Assembly: GCA_032622095.1 (NCBI GenBank) | Contig: CP136061.1 | Span: 95,479,345-95,543,344 of the forward strand | Source of the DNA: Siphonodentalium dalli | Taxonomy: Eukaryota; Mollusca; Scaphopoda; Gadilida; Siphonodentaliidae | DNA: 64,000 bases | Direction: 5' to 3' | Part shown: piece by piece, positions 10,138-21,240 of the stretch | How positions within the stretch are numbered: position 1 is the stretch's first letter | How the letters are laid out: every line of letters begins with the position of its first letter | Notes under the pieces: generated by a model | The model's database searches: none | Seen by the model: the letters and a program-made list of their open reading frames with translations, nothing else | What the model was told of the DNA's origin: nothing | Position numbers and translations under genes: made by a program

Positions 10138-12526
10138 GCAGAGTGTGCTAATGAATTCAAATTTGAGTCAGAGTCAGAGTATTCATCAGATATGACCAGT
10201 TCAGATTCTCATGAAGAAGACAGCAACTCAAGTCCAAAACCATCATGTGACACATCACATTCAGGTGTTATTTAGTGATGATCAACAAGCTTTGTGCATA
10301 CTACATGTATCTTACATGTACATTCTCCGTCATAATTCTACTGTGGCTGCAGGAAAGGATTTGGTACTACATCTGCAAGTTCTGTATCCAGATGACAAAC
10401 ATATCCAATCACTGAATTACTCTCAGTTGATGGAGAGAGTAACAAAAAGCAAAAATAAATCATTCGATTACTGTATGCTGTGCTTTAGTGTGTACCCAGC
10501 AGACTGTCAGAATTACGAGTGTGAAACAAGGGGCTGCTCTGGGCTTCGTTACAAAGGAACTTTATCAAAACAGACTCATTCGAATACGAAACCACTTGCA
10601 TCATTCATAATTGCTGACATCAAATCTCAGCTTTTAAAATTGTTTGCAAAGGACGAAATTTGGAACAGTCTAAATAAAACCAAAGAAAAAATTCTTAATT
10701 TTTGCAAATCGAAAAAAAAACTCCCCAAGTACTTCATCAAATCACGATATAACTGATGGAGAGTGCTATCGAAAGCTTCGTAGAGATGGAAACTTTCTAT
10801 CATTTGCCCACACCTTCAGTGGAATTTTCAACACAGATGGAATTCCTCTTTACTCATCATCAAAAGTGAAGTTGTGGCCAATTTTCTTTGCATTGAATGA
10901 ACTGAAACCATCTATCAGATTTGCAAGAGAAAATTAAATTCTCGCAGTGATATGGCAAGGAAAAAATAGTCCACCATTTTTTCAGTATCTTTCTTCATTC
11001 GGTGATGAAATTTATGACCTTTGTAATAATGGAGTATATTTTGCTGGTGTGAATGTGCGTATTGGAATATTTCTTGGTACTGTTGATTTGCAAGCGAAGG
11101 GTTACGTGGTGAATATGTAGATGCACAACGGCGAATATGGCTGCATAACTTGTGAAAAACCTGGAGTAACTGTCAAACAGGGAAAAGGAAGTGCGAAATA
11201 TTATCCATTCTGACCAAAACTAGAAGAAAAGTCAATTCGATCATCGGAAAAAAACCATACAGGACAGTCTATGTGCTACTTCAAAAGAAAGAAAAAAAGG
11301 GATAATTGGACCCACAGGACTAATTTCCATTCCATCATTTGATCTCATACTTGGAATGGTACCTGATTATATGCATGGTGCTTTATTAGGTGTTGCCAAG
11401 ACCCTATTGAAAAAGTTGTTTGCTCCACAAAATTCTAAACCGGAGTATTTCATCGGGAATAACATAATTGCAATATCTAAAAGATTGAAAGGTATTAGAC
11501 CTCCAGACTATATTGATAAGAGTACCACGGGACTTGAGTAAGCACTACCAGAATTTGAAAGCATCTGAGTTGCAGGCATGGCTACTTTACTATTCACTGC
11601 CTTGTCTAAATGGCCATGTGGGTAACAAATATCTGAAGCATTTGGCAAAGCTTTCAGAGGGGATTTATATTCTTATCAGTCATAGGATCGAACCTTCGGA
11701 CCTCGAAAGAGCCGAGGACTTACTTAATAAATTCTATGAAGAATTCGCATCACTCTATGGACGAGGCAGTTGTGGCCTTAATGTTCACAATGTAGGAAGA
11801 CATTTGGCTTTCTTTGTAAGAAAGTGGGGTCCACTATTTGGATGGAGTTGTTTCAGATTTGAAGATGCCAATGCAAGCATTCTTTCATATGCACATGGAA
11901 CGAAAGATGTAACAAGGCAAATTCTCCAGATGAATGAAGCCCACGACTATGAAAAGTTTACATTCTAATCAGCCTGCTCCATCAACATGTCCATCAGATG
12001 ACTTTTTGCAGTAGATGAATACGAGATATTCACGAAAATGGAGGGGTACCAAAAAGGCAGCAAACTGTTATACTGCTGGAGCGGGCCGGAATGTCACTTG
12101 CTTACAGAATGTTGATTTTGAGTTGGTTCAGAATGTGTGTTCAGTTACCATGCAGTTATGATAATGCGCAACAAGTGTCTCAAGTTCTTGTTGGAGATGA
12201 GAAATTTTACTCCAAAGAATACAAAAATGTATCGTAAATTGTGCCATGTTGTTCTCTGCAAAAATGGATCCATAATGAATGTTCATACTTTTCTGATTAA
12301 GAAAGCAACAAGTGAAGTGTTCGCTTTGGGCAACAAAGTGACTTTATGTGACCCTTGTTTCCTTTTTCAAGATGAGGGCCATCACATAATGCAGGTGCAA
12401 GATTCTGAGGAAGTAATCATACAGTTGGCACATGATATTGAAGAGAAGCTATTTTATATGCAAATTGATGGTAAAACATATATTTCACAACCTGCAAACA
12501 AATACCGTCATGGGGTGGTGAAATAA
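10138..12526 (+). pseudogene. TNP2/CACTA-like transposase pseudogene
   Basis: Decayed transposase of the EnSpm/CACTA-like TNP2 class. In order: an acidic/serine segment after a GGCTGCAG acceptor-like site (FKFESESEYSSDMTSSDSHE); a Cys-rich part (YCMLCFSVYPADC, CETRGCSGLRY) near 10460-10560; FNTDGIPLYSSSKVKLWP near 10830-10880, the conserved 'TDG' block; IWQGKNSPPFFQYL; CITCEKPG; PDYMHGALLGVAKTLL at about 11360; RVPRDLSKHYQNLKASELQAWL; VHNVGRHLAFF; and a 3' part to TAA near 12526. Breaks: a frame change at an A-run near 10712-10721, in-frame stops near 10935 and 11118, and further frame changes near 11520 and 11970-12140. It appears intronless over the main body. It is inactive. The same broad family is represented at 23.4-26.1 kb (open) and 56.4-58.6 kb (dead). 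Confidence 0.82.
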
Positions 12527-12621
12527 ACTTCAGTTGCATCTAAAATAGCATGTCTTTTATACCATGTAAAGCATGTTTATGTCGGAAGACATCCAAATTT
12601 AAATGAACAATAATAGTAAAA

Positions 12622-13017
12622 TCAATCACAATATATGTGTGAATCTACCGTAGATGGTGTATGCATACACAAGTAAGCCGCTAATTTAAGGCGATTCGTC
12701 TTTCCATATAATATTTGATATATATCCTTGAGAGTGAACAAATTTAACTGATTTTTAGCTGCAGTGGTGTAAACATTTGGTGGAGTCATATTCAGCATGT
12801 CTGCACAGTTGTTTTCTGAACCAGCAATGTAATCAATCGAGCAATTATAACCAGCCATGCTAACGGCCCATAGCTGGATTTTCTCATTTTGAGTGGGGGA
12901 CTGAATGATGTATTTTAGTGGTTTGTGATCTGTTTTGATCGTGAATGTGGCTCCATCAGAATCTTGCACCATGGAGGTTACGTGATCTAGCTGTAGGGCA
13001 AAGTGGATTGCATATTT
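12622..13017 (-). pseudogene. Ty3/gypsy RNase H fragment
   Basis: On the minus strand an open segment reads KYAIHFALQLDHVTSMVQ, then TDHKPLKYIIQSP, QLWAVSMAGYNC, and IDYIAGSENNCADML. These are the linker and C-terminal half of the RNase H domain of a Ty3/gypsy polyprotein, with the TDHKPL block that follows the reverse transcriptase. Reverse transcriptase proper and integrase are absent on this strand nearby. It abuts an AGCTTATCTTGACAAAG repeat at 13020. Its orientation is opposite to the integrase fragment at 5.2 kb, so the two are probably separate insertions. Confidence 0.85.
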
Positions 13018-13110
13018 TTAGCTTATCTTGACAAAGTCAAGCTGAGCTATTGTCATCGAGTGTGCTGAAGTCTGTCTGTCTGTTCACTTTTTCCTTTAGC
13101 ACAGTCCAGA
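13018..13110. repeat. Dispersed AGCT repeat end
   Basis: AGCTTATCTTGACAAAGTCA followed by AGCTGAGCTATTGTCATCG and GTCTGTCTGTCTG resembles the termini of dispersed invertebrate repeats that begin with a small AGCT hairpin. Only this end is recognisable; 13111-13520 holds nothing else I can name. Confidence 0.5.
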
Positions 13111-13523
13111 ATTAATGTTAACACTTTTGTCTCTGTAGAGGGGGGTAAGATTCTGTATGTTGACACTTCCTTTATGGATACAAAAGTTTGGCTTCATAAT
13201 GTTTTTAATTCATACAGAAATTCTTGCGCACAAGGTATAGAAACAATTCAATGTGCAAACTGTCCTTGAAATAATTGGCTCATTGCTTGGTATTATATTC
13301 TGAAATTCATATTTCTTATATATATCAGAATAAATATTCTTTCATCCGAGAGTCATGTATTAGATATTTTTAAATATTCTACATGTAAGTGAGTTGATAT
13401 AAATATTTTTTTATGGTCTCATGTGAGATGGCTTCAGAACGTGTGATAGATAATCACTTTCATATGCCAACCACATACAGTATATAAGCAGCGCAATTAT
13501 TACCTGACATCATAACCACAAAG

Positions 13524-15504
13524 ATGTTCCGTTGTGTAAAGTGCGGTAGCGAAGCGAGAAAACTCCAGCATGCGCTTCAGTGAGACGATTGCCTCCAGTG
13601 GCAGCATCGACTCTGCGATTCTGGCATCGACCATAGTTTCGTTTTGTATATTTTTCGTTTGTTTTACATTCAATTCAATTTCTCGTCCATTTGATATGAC
13701 AACTTACCAGATACTGCTATAGTTACATTTGTTTCACTTACACTTGCAGAGACAACCCACCACCATCATCAATAGCTGTTAGCTTGCTAAATGAAGAAAC
13801 CGTCACACCAAGATCAACAGCAAACATAACAATCAGACGACGAAATCGACCATATCTCGTCACCCCTGCCAGACCGAAACTTCAGCATCAACCCAGAGGT
13901 TATGGAAGAATCCATCGCGGATCAAACCCTCCCGACAGAAGCCAATATTCCATAAGATGAACCAATTGCGTCAGCATTTCTGCGAGAAGAGAGGCATATA
14001 TAGGCAATTTCTTAGTTCGTTATCCGTTCTCCGTTACTTGTTTTTATTTCTATAATATACATTATTATAAATAATATCTTTTGTTGCAGGCACGAAACAC
14101 CAATGGATGTTGTCAACGACACTTCAACTTTTGCATCAACACCCACTGACGACAGCCTAGAAACTATACTCAGACAGACTGTGGAAGAAACTCTACCGAC
14201 CATCCTTCAGCAAACTGTGAATGAAACATCCGTCGACAACTTTCAACAGATAGCCAACGAGACAACGACGACGATCTACTTGTCAGATTCAACATAACTC
14301 GACGCGACTCAGACGACCGACCTGAACAGCACGACATCACCCTCGACGACGAGGAACTGCCAGATGAAGATGTCCTAGACGTCCCTGTATCATACAAGGT
14401 TCTACCGACAGGCAGCAAACGACAACAGCCGCTGTTATTGTGTACTGATGGTTACTCTTATGGGATAAAGGCATCAAACAACGGACGCATCCGTTAGTGA
14501 TGCAGCGTCAGAGCTCGGAAGGATCCATGCCTTGCAGCTGCTACATCGATCGGAGATCAGTACATGAGAAATGACCATGAACATAACCACCCAGCCAATC
14601 CATCTCTCATGGTTAGAAAGACTGTATACTCAAGGGTTAAAGAAGTAGCTGACTGAGATTTGTTCCGCCCTGCCTTAGATAATGTTGAAGAAATTGTTAG
14701 AGATGAAGTTACAACATCGACTGCTCAATTCAAACCAAAGAACTCAACATCGACTACATTGAGGTGCTGCAGGCCATCATTGACAAGACAGGGGAGCCTG
14801 ACGTTGACTCATTTGTGATGGATTATGAGATCGCTGCATGGCAGGCCGTAAGAGAAGTACTTCCTGGGCGCGACATCAAAGGGTGTGTCTTCCACTGGTG
14901 CCAGGCTGCGATATCGGCTTGAAAACTGCCTATAAGAACAACAACCCAATCAATGCTTACATCCAACAGTTCCTCGCTTTGCCATTCCTGCCTGCAAGTC
15001 ACATCCTACCAACGTACAACAGCTTAGCCACCAGAGCCAGAACCGACCAACTGAAGGAATTCGTCGAGTACATTGGGAATCAGTGGATGCGAAACAGCTG
15101 CATCGCAATTAGCAAATGGTGCATATTTGACCACCAAGTCAGAACTAATAACCACATCGAAGGTGAGAATCATTATTCTTCTTCACCATATGTTAATTGA
15201 ACTACAACAGTACAAACAAATTTAATGAAATTTCTTCTTCTTCGCAGCTTGGCACAGACAGCTTAACATGAAGGGGAGCAGATTGTCGTTCTACCCGCTC
15301 ATCCAAGTGCTCCAAAAAGAAGCTCCACATATCGAGGTAGCAGTAGCAGCGAGGGACCTCAAAACCGATATCAAGCAGAAATACACAAAGATAGACAGAG
15401 ACCTTGAGGCACTCTGGGCATCTTACAAAGACGGCACCACCAAAACAACCGAATTTCTGAAGGATGTGAACACAATATACAAGAACGGCCAATCAAAGAA
15501 ATAA
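13524..15504 (+). pseudogene. FLYWCH-MULE transposase pseudogene
   Basis: Exons visible: 13524 to about 13630 starts at ATG and reads MFRCVKCGSEARKLQHAL then CLQWQHRLCDSGI, a small Cys/His module. A second exon follows CACTTGCAG at about 13750, and a third follows GTTGCAG at about 14089. Near 14400-14620 is a FLYWCH finger: LLLCTDGYSYGIKASNNGRI, then CSVRARKDPC, then MRNDHEHNHPANP. The MULE part follows: FVMDYEIAAWQAV, GCVFHW, FLALPFLPASHI, RTNNHIE; a clean 85-bp intron (15163-15247) joins GAA-G to CT-TGG so that WHRQLN continues in frame, ending at TAA 15502-15504. Breaks: TGA after HALQ, paired TAG-TGA inside the FLYWCH module near 14494-14499, TGA near 14646 and after CQAAISA, frame changes, and loss of the first half of the DDE core (compare 157-295). 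It is dead but gives the exon map for the 0-2.7 kb copy. Confidence 0.85.
15163..15247 (+). other. Intron with conserved position in MULE copies
   Basis: GTGAGAATC...TTCTTCGCAG, 85 bp. It interrupts the codon after NNHIE in phase 1. The MULE copy at 0-2.7 kb has an intron at the same codon and phase (2064-2375, GTGAGATTT...TTTCTCAG), although the two introns differ in length and sequence. Confidence 0.8.
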
Positions 15505-17590
15505 AGAAGCACAACAGAAGAAAGAAGAAGAAAGAGACCAACGTACGCCATGTTTTAATATTAATAAATAAATAATGTATTGACTGATTCCTCATGTTTT
15601 ATCTTGTTTTTAATCATTAAATAATCAGATGTTTTATCATGTTAACTGTATATATTGACTGATTCTTCCATGTTTTAACTTGTTTTTAATCAATAAATGT
15701 TCGGATGTTTCGATCATCATGTAAAATTCATATATTCATGTTATTATTCGAATTTGTTGATGTGTGTTAATTACGATGTATATATATCCATTGCTATTGT
15801 TGCCAATAAAACGTTAAGTACAAACATAATCTCCATTGTCATCAAAAGACCGGTCCCATATCAAAGGCAATTAACATGCTGTCCAATTAACACCCACACT
15901 ACCTAATTACCCGAATTGAATAGGATCCGAACAAGCCCGGCCGAAAGAGCCCTGGACCGAAAAGACCAAGACCGAAACGTCCCTGGACCGAATCGAGCCG
16001 CTCCCGAGAGAGAGGGGGAGAAAGAGGGAGAGAGAAAGCAAGCAAACAACACCAAAGAAAACAACTTAAATAAGACATTATCCCTTGGACCGAATTGGCC
16101 CGGGGCGAGCTGGCCCAGGTCGACTGGACCGAGTTGGCCCTGGGGCGAGCTGGCCCGTTTCCGTCCGATACAAATTACCAAATGTCCGATGGTTTGCAGT
16201 TTGCGTCTGCCGTTATGTCAGGCGACATTTTATGTGTGAATTTTACTTCAAACTTGTCTTATCACAACCCAAAGGTTGTTTTACGGTTTGTAAGCGACGC
16301 AAGTATAGTTGTGACGTCACTAATTTCTATACTCTTATCAACATAAAAATTTATTTTTTACATCCGTCACTTTGTGTTCGCCATAAGACATGGGTAAATT
16401 TGACAACTGACCAACGTGACCAACGTTTGTGCCGACTATTAAACTTCTTGTTTGACAGTACATCAACACAAACTTCGACGGACAGTCGCCATAGCCAAAA
16501 AACCAGGCCAGAAAAAGAGAGTAAAAACCTCAAAAACGATTTCAAACAAACGTCAGAAAGTGACGTAAGTACACAGTACACAACATATGCTATTAGTACC
16601 GTACGTACTTAGCCATCGGTGTACCTTTGAAGTCACCAAAGACACACACTCCCTTTCAATGGGGTAATTGTGCCGAGTCTCGACTGATAGAGCTCGAGTG
16701 CTAAAATGAGTAAAAAAAATCACAAGCACTATAAACGTAAACCATAGGGGCACGTTGTGTCATATCAAAATAAATGAGCACTCAACATAAGTGCAATGTC
16801 TAGGCTCTAGACACAAAAAAACTTCAAAGCTGCCAGACCATGTCTGCTGGTCCAAAGCGGGGATAAAAGCTGATGGGAGTTAGTGTTTAGGAGATATTGT
16901 GTCTAATTGGATTTTACAGCCAGTAGCCTTACTGCTTGGTATTTACACTATATTTTCCAAGCAGCAATTACCAAACAGTAATATTGGTCGGATTAGTTGT
17001 TAGCGGTTTATAGATGAATATACATATAATATTAAATAAAACAACCCTTACACTGTCCATACAACCTTATATGACCTTCTACAACCTTCTAATTTCATTA
17101 TTTGTCTACTGCTTGGTATATAGTGGGACCCATAATATACGTTGATGCTCCAGCAAAGAGAATATAGTGACTTGATTGATCAATGATCATACACTAATTC
17201 AGCTTCAATTTTTGTTGAATGTTCTTAACAAATTTAAAAGCAAAACGTTTTCGACAAAATGTCAGATGCATTTTTAAAAATGTCAGACAGACCTGTGTTA
17301 GTGCCTGACATTTGTCAGGTGGTGAGCACAAAATTTAATTCAGGCTTGCTTATAATAGCACTAGCGTCACAATATATTCGGGGCTTTGTCACCCACCCTG
17401 ACAATTTCATTTCTTTAACTAAGATTTACCAATCCTCTAAGAACTTAACTCTTGGGATTTCTCAGAATCGTTATATCTCCAAATCAAACAGGAGGGAATG
17501 ATGCCTAATTTGAATGAACTTGAACAGAATTAGAATATTATTACAACACGAAAAACAAGCACTTTTCAATCAATGTCTTTACCCAACAGA
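15505..17590. other. Non-coding stretch with GGGGCGAGCTGGCCC repeats
   Basis: Between the MULE stop and the double hairpin I find no gene. At about 15935-16165 there is a GC-richer patch in which GGACCGAA recurs (15952-15990, 16088, 16125) and GGGGCGAGCTGGCCC occurs twice (16101 and 16142). This also contains a purine-rich GAGAGAGAGGGGGAGAAAG run. The two long ORFs across it are in different frames of biased sequence and are not supported as genes. The remainder to 17590 is AT-rich. Confidence 0.5.
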
Positions 17591-17818
17591 AGGGCCCTGT
17601 GCCAATGCATTCTCTTATATATGCGACCATAGGTCGCCTCGCATATATAAGAGAATGCATTGGCTTAACACATTAAAAATTATAAAATTGTTAAAGAATG
17701 TAAGAAAAAATGGTAAAAAGTGTTAAAAAAATATTTGTTTAGGCCAGTGCATTCTCTTATATATGCGAGGCGACCTATGGTCGACTCGCATATATAAGAG
17801 AATGCATTGGCACAGGGC
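17591..17818. repeat. Head-to-head pair of hairpins from the piggyBac-type MITE
   Basis: Two hairpins with arms GCCAATGCATTCTCTTATAT (17602-17664 and about 17742-17812) lie in opposite orientation, each with a CCTATGGTCG-type loop. The outer flanks are themselves inverted (GCCCTGTGCCAATGC / GCATTGGCACAGGGC), so the whole 228 bp can fold as one large inverted repeat. The outer CCCTTTGAGTGCC ends of the MITE are missing. Confidence 0.8.
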
Positions 17819-17995
17819 ATAACTGTAACTATCACAATGTGGTCAAGGAGCCGGTTCCAATGATATCCATATTTGTATGGTTCTATTGAGACAGACCGAA
17901 GATATTTTAGGCTGTTGAAGGTTTATTTGGCCGGTTTTGGCCGGTTTGTTGGGTAAAGGGTTAAACAAAATTCAAGACCGTTGAGAAAGTTAAGA

Positions 17996-18070
17996 AAGAC
18001 TGGTAAACCAAAGATTATATAAGACTGGTAAACCAAAGATTATATAAGACTGGTAAACCAAAGATTATAT
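17996..18070. repeat. 25-bp tandem repeat, three units
   Basis: AAGACTGGTAAACCAAAGAT followed by TATAT repeats three times without change. It is a simple minisatellite. Confidence 0.9.
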
Positions 18071-19256
18071 AAGATAACTGCAACATACTAGTATAGACAT
18101 GATCATCTGTTTTTCCAATAGTTCCTGAAACAGCCTATTGTCCATCCATAAATGATTGTAAAATGTATGAACAAAATAAAAACAATTGGATCTATTAGCG
18201 AGTTTGCGATACCCGTTCGACGGGAACGGGTACGGGTAACATCGTCACGGTCACTTGGGTACTTTCAATGCAGCACATAAAGCGATAGCGAATTGAAACG
18301 GGTAGATTTGTCCCATTGACCGGTAGCCTTTCACTACGATTTTCTCACTCAAAGGTCCATGAATTCCATGAAATTCCAGTCAGCTATGCGTTAACCTATT
18401 TATTGAAAGATTTCATAGGCAAATAATATTGATAAAGTTGTCATTTTAACCCAGGATTTGTGTTCAAATTCTCGAGGCGGCTTCTAGCACTTAGATAAAT
18501 ACGGAAGGCCGATTTTTTTTCACTAACAACTTTGTTCACTGCATTAATGACAGGTTGTGATTAATAGAGTGAGTAGATGGTGCTATAGACGCCCGTTGCA
18601 GGGACATGGCTATAGGAAGGGTGTCCACCTTCGAATTTCTAACTACACACCTCGAACCATATCAAATTCACAAGTTTGCGCGTAAATCCACCCCCCCCCC
18701 CCCCCTTGGCTGGCATCAAGCTTTCCAATTGTTAGAAATTTTGAGACAATTTCCAACTGTTTCTGACAGCCATTTCAGTCCAAATTTTGTTACCAAAAAT
18801 AGGGAAATATGCAAATGTTGGTCTAAAAACTACAAATTATCCACTAATAAATTGTTTGAAAATCAAACTACGAAAACAATTTCAACCTATTGTTTGTGTG
18901 AAATTTCCAACAAATGTTGTGTCAGTTATATCAAATTAATCCCAATTCTTGGGATAAATATTCCCTTGCCCCGACGGGCTGACCCTTCGATCTGTTCCAA
19001 ACAACGGTTTACTTAAAACTACTCAAACCGATCAGACGGTCCCCATATCATAAAGTTACAACAAGAACATTTCTTCAAAATACGCTTTTGTTATCAGAAT
19101 CGATTACTTACAACAAAATAATGCTAACTGCTGTCAACTATAGTATAAAATTTTGGCCGCATTACCACTTGATTTTAGAGTTAAGCATCTTCATCGGCAA
19201 TTTTGCCCGAGACCGTCGGTTTGATGACTCTTTTCTGGGCCACAAATAATTACACA
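18071..19256. other. Non-coding spacer up to the gap
   Basis: Contains GATACCCGTTCGACGGGAACGGGTACGGG near 18207, a 15-C homopolymer at 18691-18705, and near 19160 the phrase ACCACTTGATTTTAGAGTTA, which recurs at about 27998 inside another repeat. An ORF from 18606 does not resemble any family I know. Confidence 0.45.
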
Positions 19257-19356
19257 NNNNNNNNNNNNNNNNNNNNNNNNNNNNNNNNNNNNNNNNNNNN
19301 NNNNNNNNNNNNNNNNNNNNNNNNNNNNNNNNNNNNNNNNNNNNNNNNNNNNNNNN
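19257..19356. other. Assembly gap (100 N)
   Basis: Exactly one hundred N characters, the usual placeholder for a gap of unknown length. Translated ORFs crossing it are not real. Confidence 0.99.
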
Positions 19357-19680
19357 GACTGAGATTTGAAGGTCAACTAATCAGCCGTAATAGTCAAAGA
19401 TTATTCGATTAATCATCAACTCATACACCAAAAACTGTCATCAATGCCAGAGTACTAGTACCTTCCTGTGGATACCATACTTTTCTTCCGCAGTTATTAA
19501 CTATCCGTGTATCTTTTTTCAGCCCTCAAAATTCACTAAGGCAATTCCGTAGTAAAATGCCATAGTTCATGTAATTAGCCATGGCATATCATTACTAGTA
19601 CCGTAGTAAAGTGTCAGGTAAATCCTGTGTAATCACTCAGCTCCAGTACAAACGTGACAAGATTGAATACAATCACGCAA

Positions 19681-20027
19681 TACCGCTATTCTCAAAGTAA
19701 TTGACCAGAAAAACGGGGTGATACCCCGGTCATGACCGCGGTGATACCGGTAATAAACGGTAGCGGTATCGAGACGGTCATGGCGTGGAGTTACGGTATT
19801 GGGCGATAATGATACCGTGGTCTTTTAGCGGGCACCGCATTAATTTTGTTGAATACCGCAGTGATTTTCGTGGAACTCTTTTAGGGGAAGTATTTACTCA
19901 CACATACTTGTTCGCGTTAACAAGCGGTATCAGTACCGTGGTATTGGAGGATACCGCGGCATAGTACCGCCATATTAACGGGGTGACACCACGTTATTGG
20001 TGGTCAATTACTTTAAGTATAGCGGTA
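19681..20027. mobile_element. Inverted-repeat element, TACCGCTATT ends
   Basis: TACCGCTATTCTCAAAGTAA at 19681 is inverted at the right end as TTACTTTAAGTATAGCGGTA (20027), and the match continues with TTGACCA/TGGTCAA, about 27 bp. The 347-bp interior is full of GGTGATACC/GCGGTATC-like words and has no ORF. The terminal TA on each side could be part of a TA target duplication. It is a non-autonomous DNA element of unknown superfamily. Confidence 0.78.
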
Positions 20028-20370
20028 CTTCCAATACATGCAAATAAACAAGTGCGAATGGTGAAGGATCAAGAGGTGCCGGGGAGTATGTATTTGTTAC
20101 ACATTAGATGTTTTTCTGTTCTGTTAATATCATTGAAATGACTATAACAAATAATTTCCCGGCTTCCCTGCCCAAAAGTTGACAATTTAATAACAAATTT
20201 TGTCTAAAAATACCATATTTTTCCAAAGTAAAAATAAACACAAAAACAATCATAATATGTGCCAATAATTATAAATGAAAAAATTTAATATTCAGACATA
20301 AAATAATGAGTCAAATTGTGTAAATCAAGCATAAAGAATTATAAAATAAAGGTTTTACTTCATTTTAGTG

Positions 20371-20655
20371 TCCTAAAACCTCCTCCAGGTGGCACCTCCT
20401 GATCCGTCACCATTGAGAGGAATGGGAGGAACTTGAACATTACATGAAGGTTCATTTTGAACTAGACTAGTCTAAACAAAGTAGACTGAGTAGTACAAAA
20501 TGAACCTAGGTCCTATACTAATATGTATAGTATTGGTTCATTTTCAATGTCCAATGTGTATCAAATAATGCCTCGAAAACCTCCCCTGGCACCTCTTGAT
20601 CCCTCACCATTGAAATGAATGTTGGCAATTACATGTAGGTTCATTTTAAACTCAG
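20371..20655. repeat. Diverged direct repeat, about 85 bp, 200 bp apart
   Basis: A block with GGCACCTCCTGATCCGTCACCATTGA, ending in GGTTCATTTT (20371-20460), returns as GGCACCTCTTGATCCCTCACCATTGA ending in GGTTCATTTT (20571-20655). Between them is AGTCTAAACAAAGTAGACT, a short palindrome. Nothing else is recognised from 20028 to 21240. Confidence 0.6.
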
Positions 20656-21240
20656 CCTTTTGTCATTGACTCGCCGTATTGTACATGTAACCAACATATG
20701 AACCCAGAATGGCAGAAATAATAAATCACTTACCGGTAGTTATCTTCGTAATAGCCCATTCACATTCGGCAACATAAATATAAATGAAATCAGGATGTTT
20801 TCTTAATTTTCTGTGGATATTATTGTGAGAAAAAAATCCCTCTTTGTTTATCTTCTTAAAACGGAAAAATATCTGAAAAGTATCGTAAGAAAATTTGAGT
20901 TTTTCATTTCACCGAGTGTGTTATGGATACAGCCCTCTAAATTTAGATTGTTTGGCTTCGGCAATCCGCTACGGCAACAGTATGCCGTGCCCCAGTTTGC
21001 TTCAGCAAATTGCTTCGGCAATGCTGATTGCCGTAGCCAATTATGAAGGCTGTGGATATGCATACATGCAAAAATGCAGCGACATTGAATTCACAGCGAA
21101 TTACCTCAGCCAGATACCTGCGTATAAAAAGCAGCTACATATTTATTTGAGTGCTGTCTCTTATTTATACTGAAAAATAAGAAATTATTATGGTGATCAA
21201 TTCCAAGGCAATTTCTTTTATTTCACTGTTCTTTTTGCAG

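Noticed and set aside
5201-13017. One gypsy element spanning the integrase and RNase H fragments
   Set aside because: They are on opposite strands, 7 kb apart, with unrelated genes between them.
15903-16612. ORFs of 92-175 codons around 16 kb
   Set aside because: They run through GGACCGAA and GGGGCGAG repeats in different frames, have no splice context, and match no family.
17602-17664. tRNA or structured RNA gene
   Set aside because: The hairpin is a long simple stem repeated at five MITE loci, with no cloverleaf or promoter boxes.
19191-19412. ORFs crossing the N gap
   Set aside because: Translation through unknown bases has no meaning.
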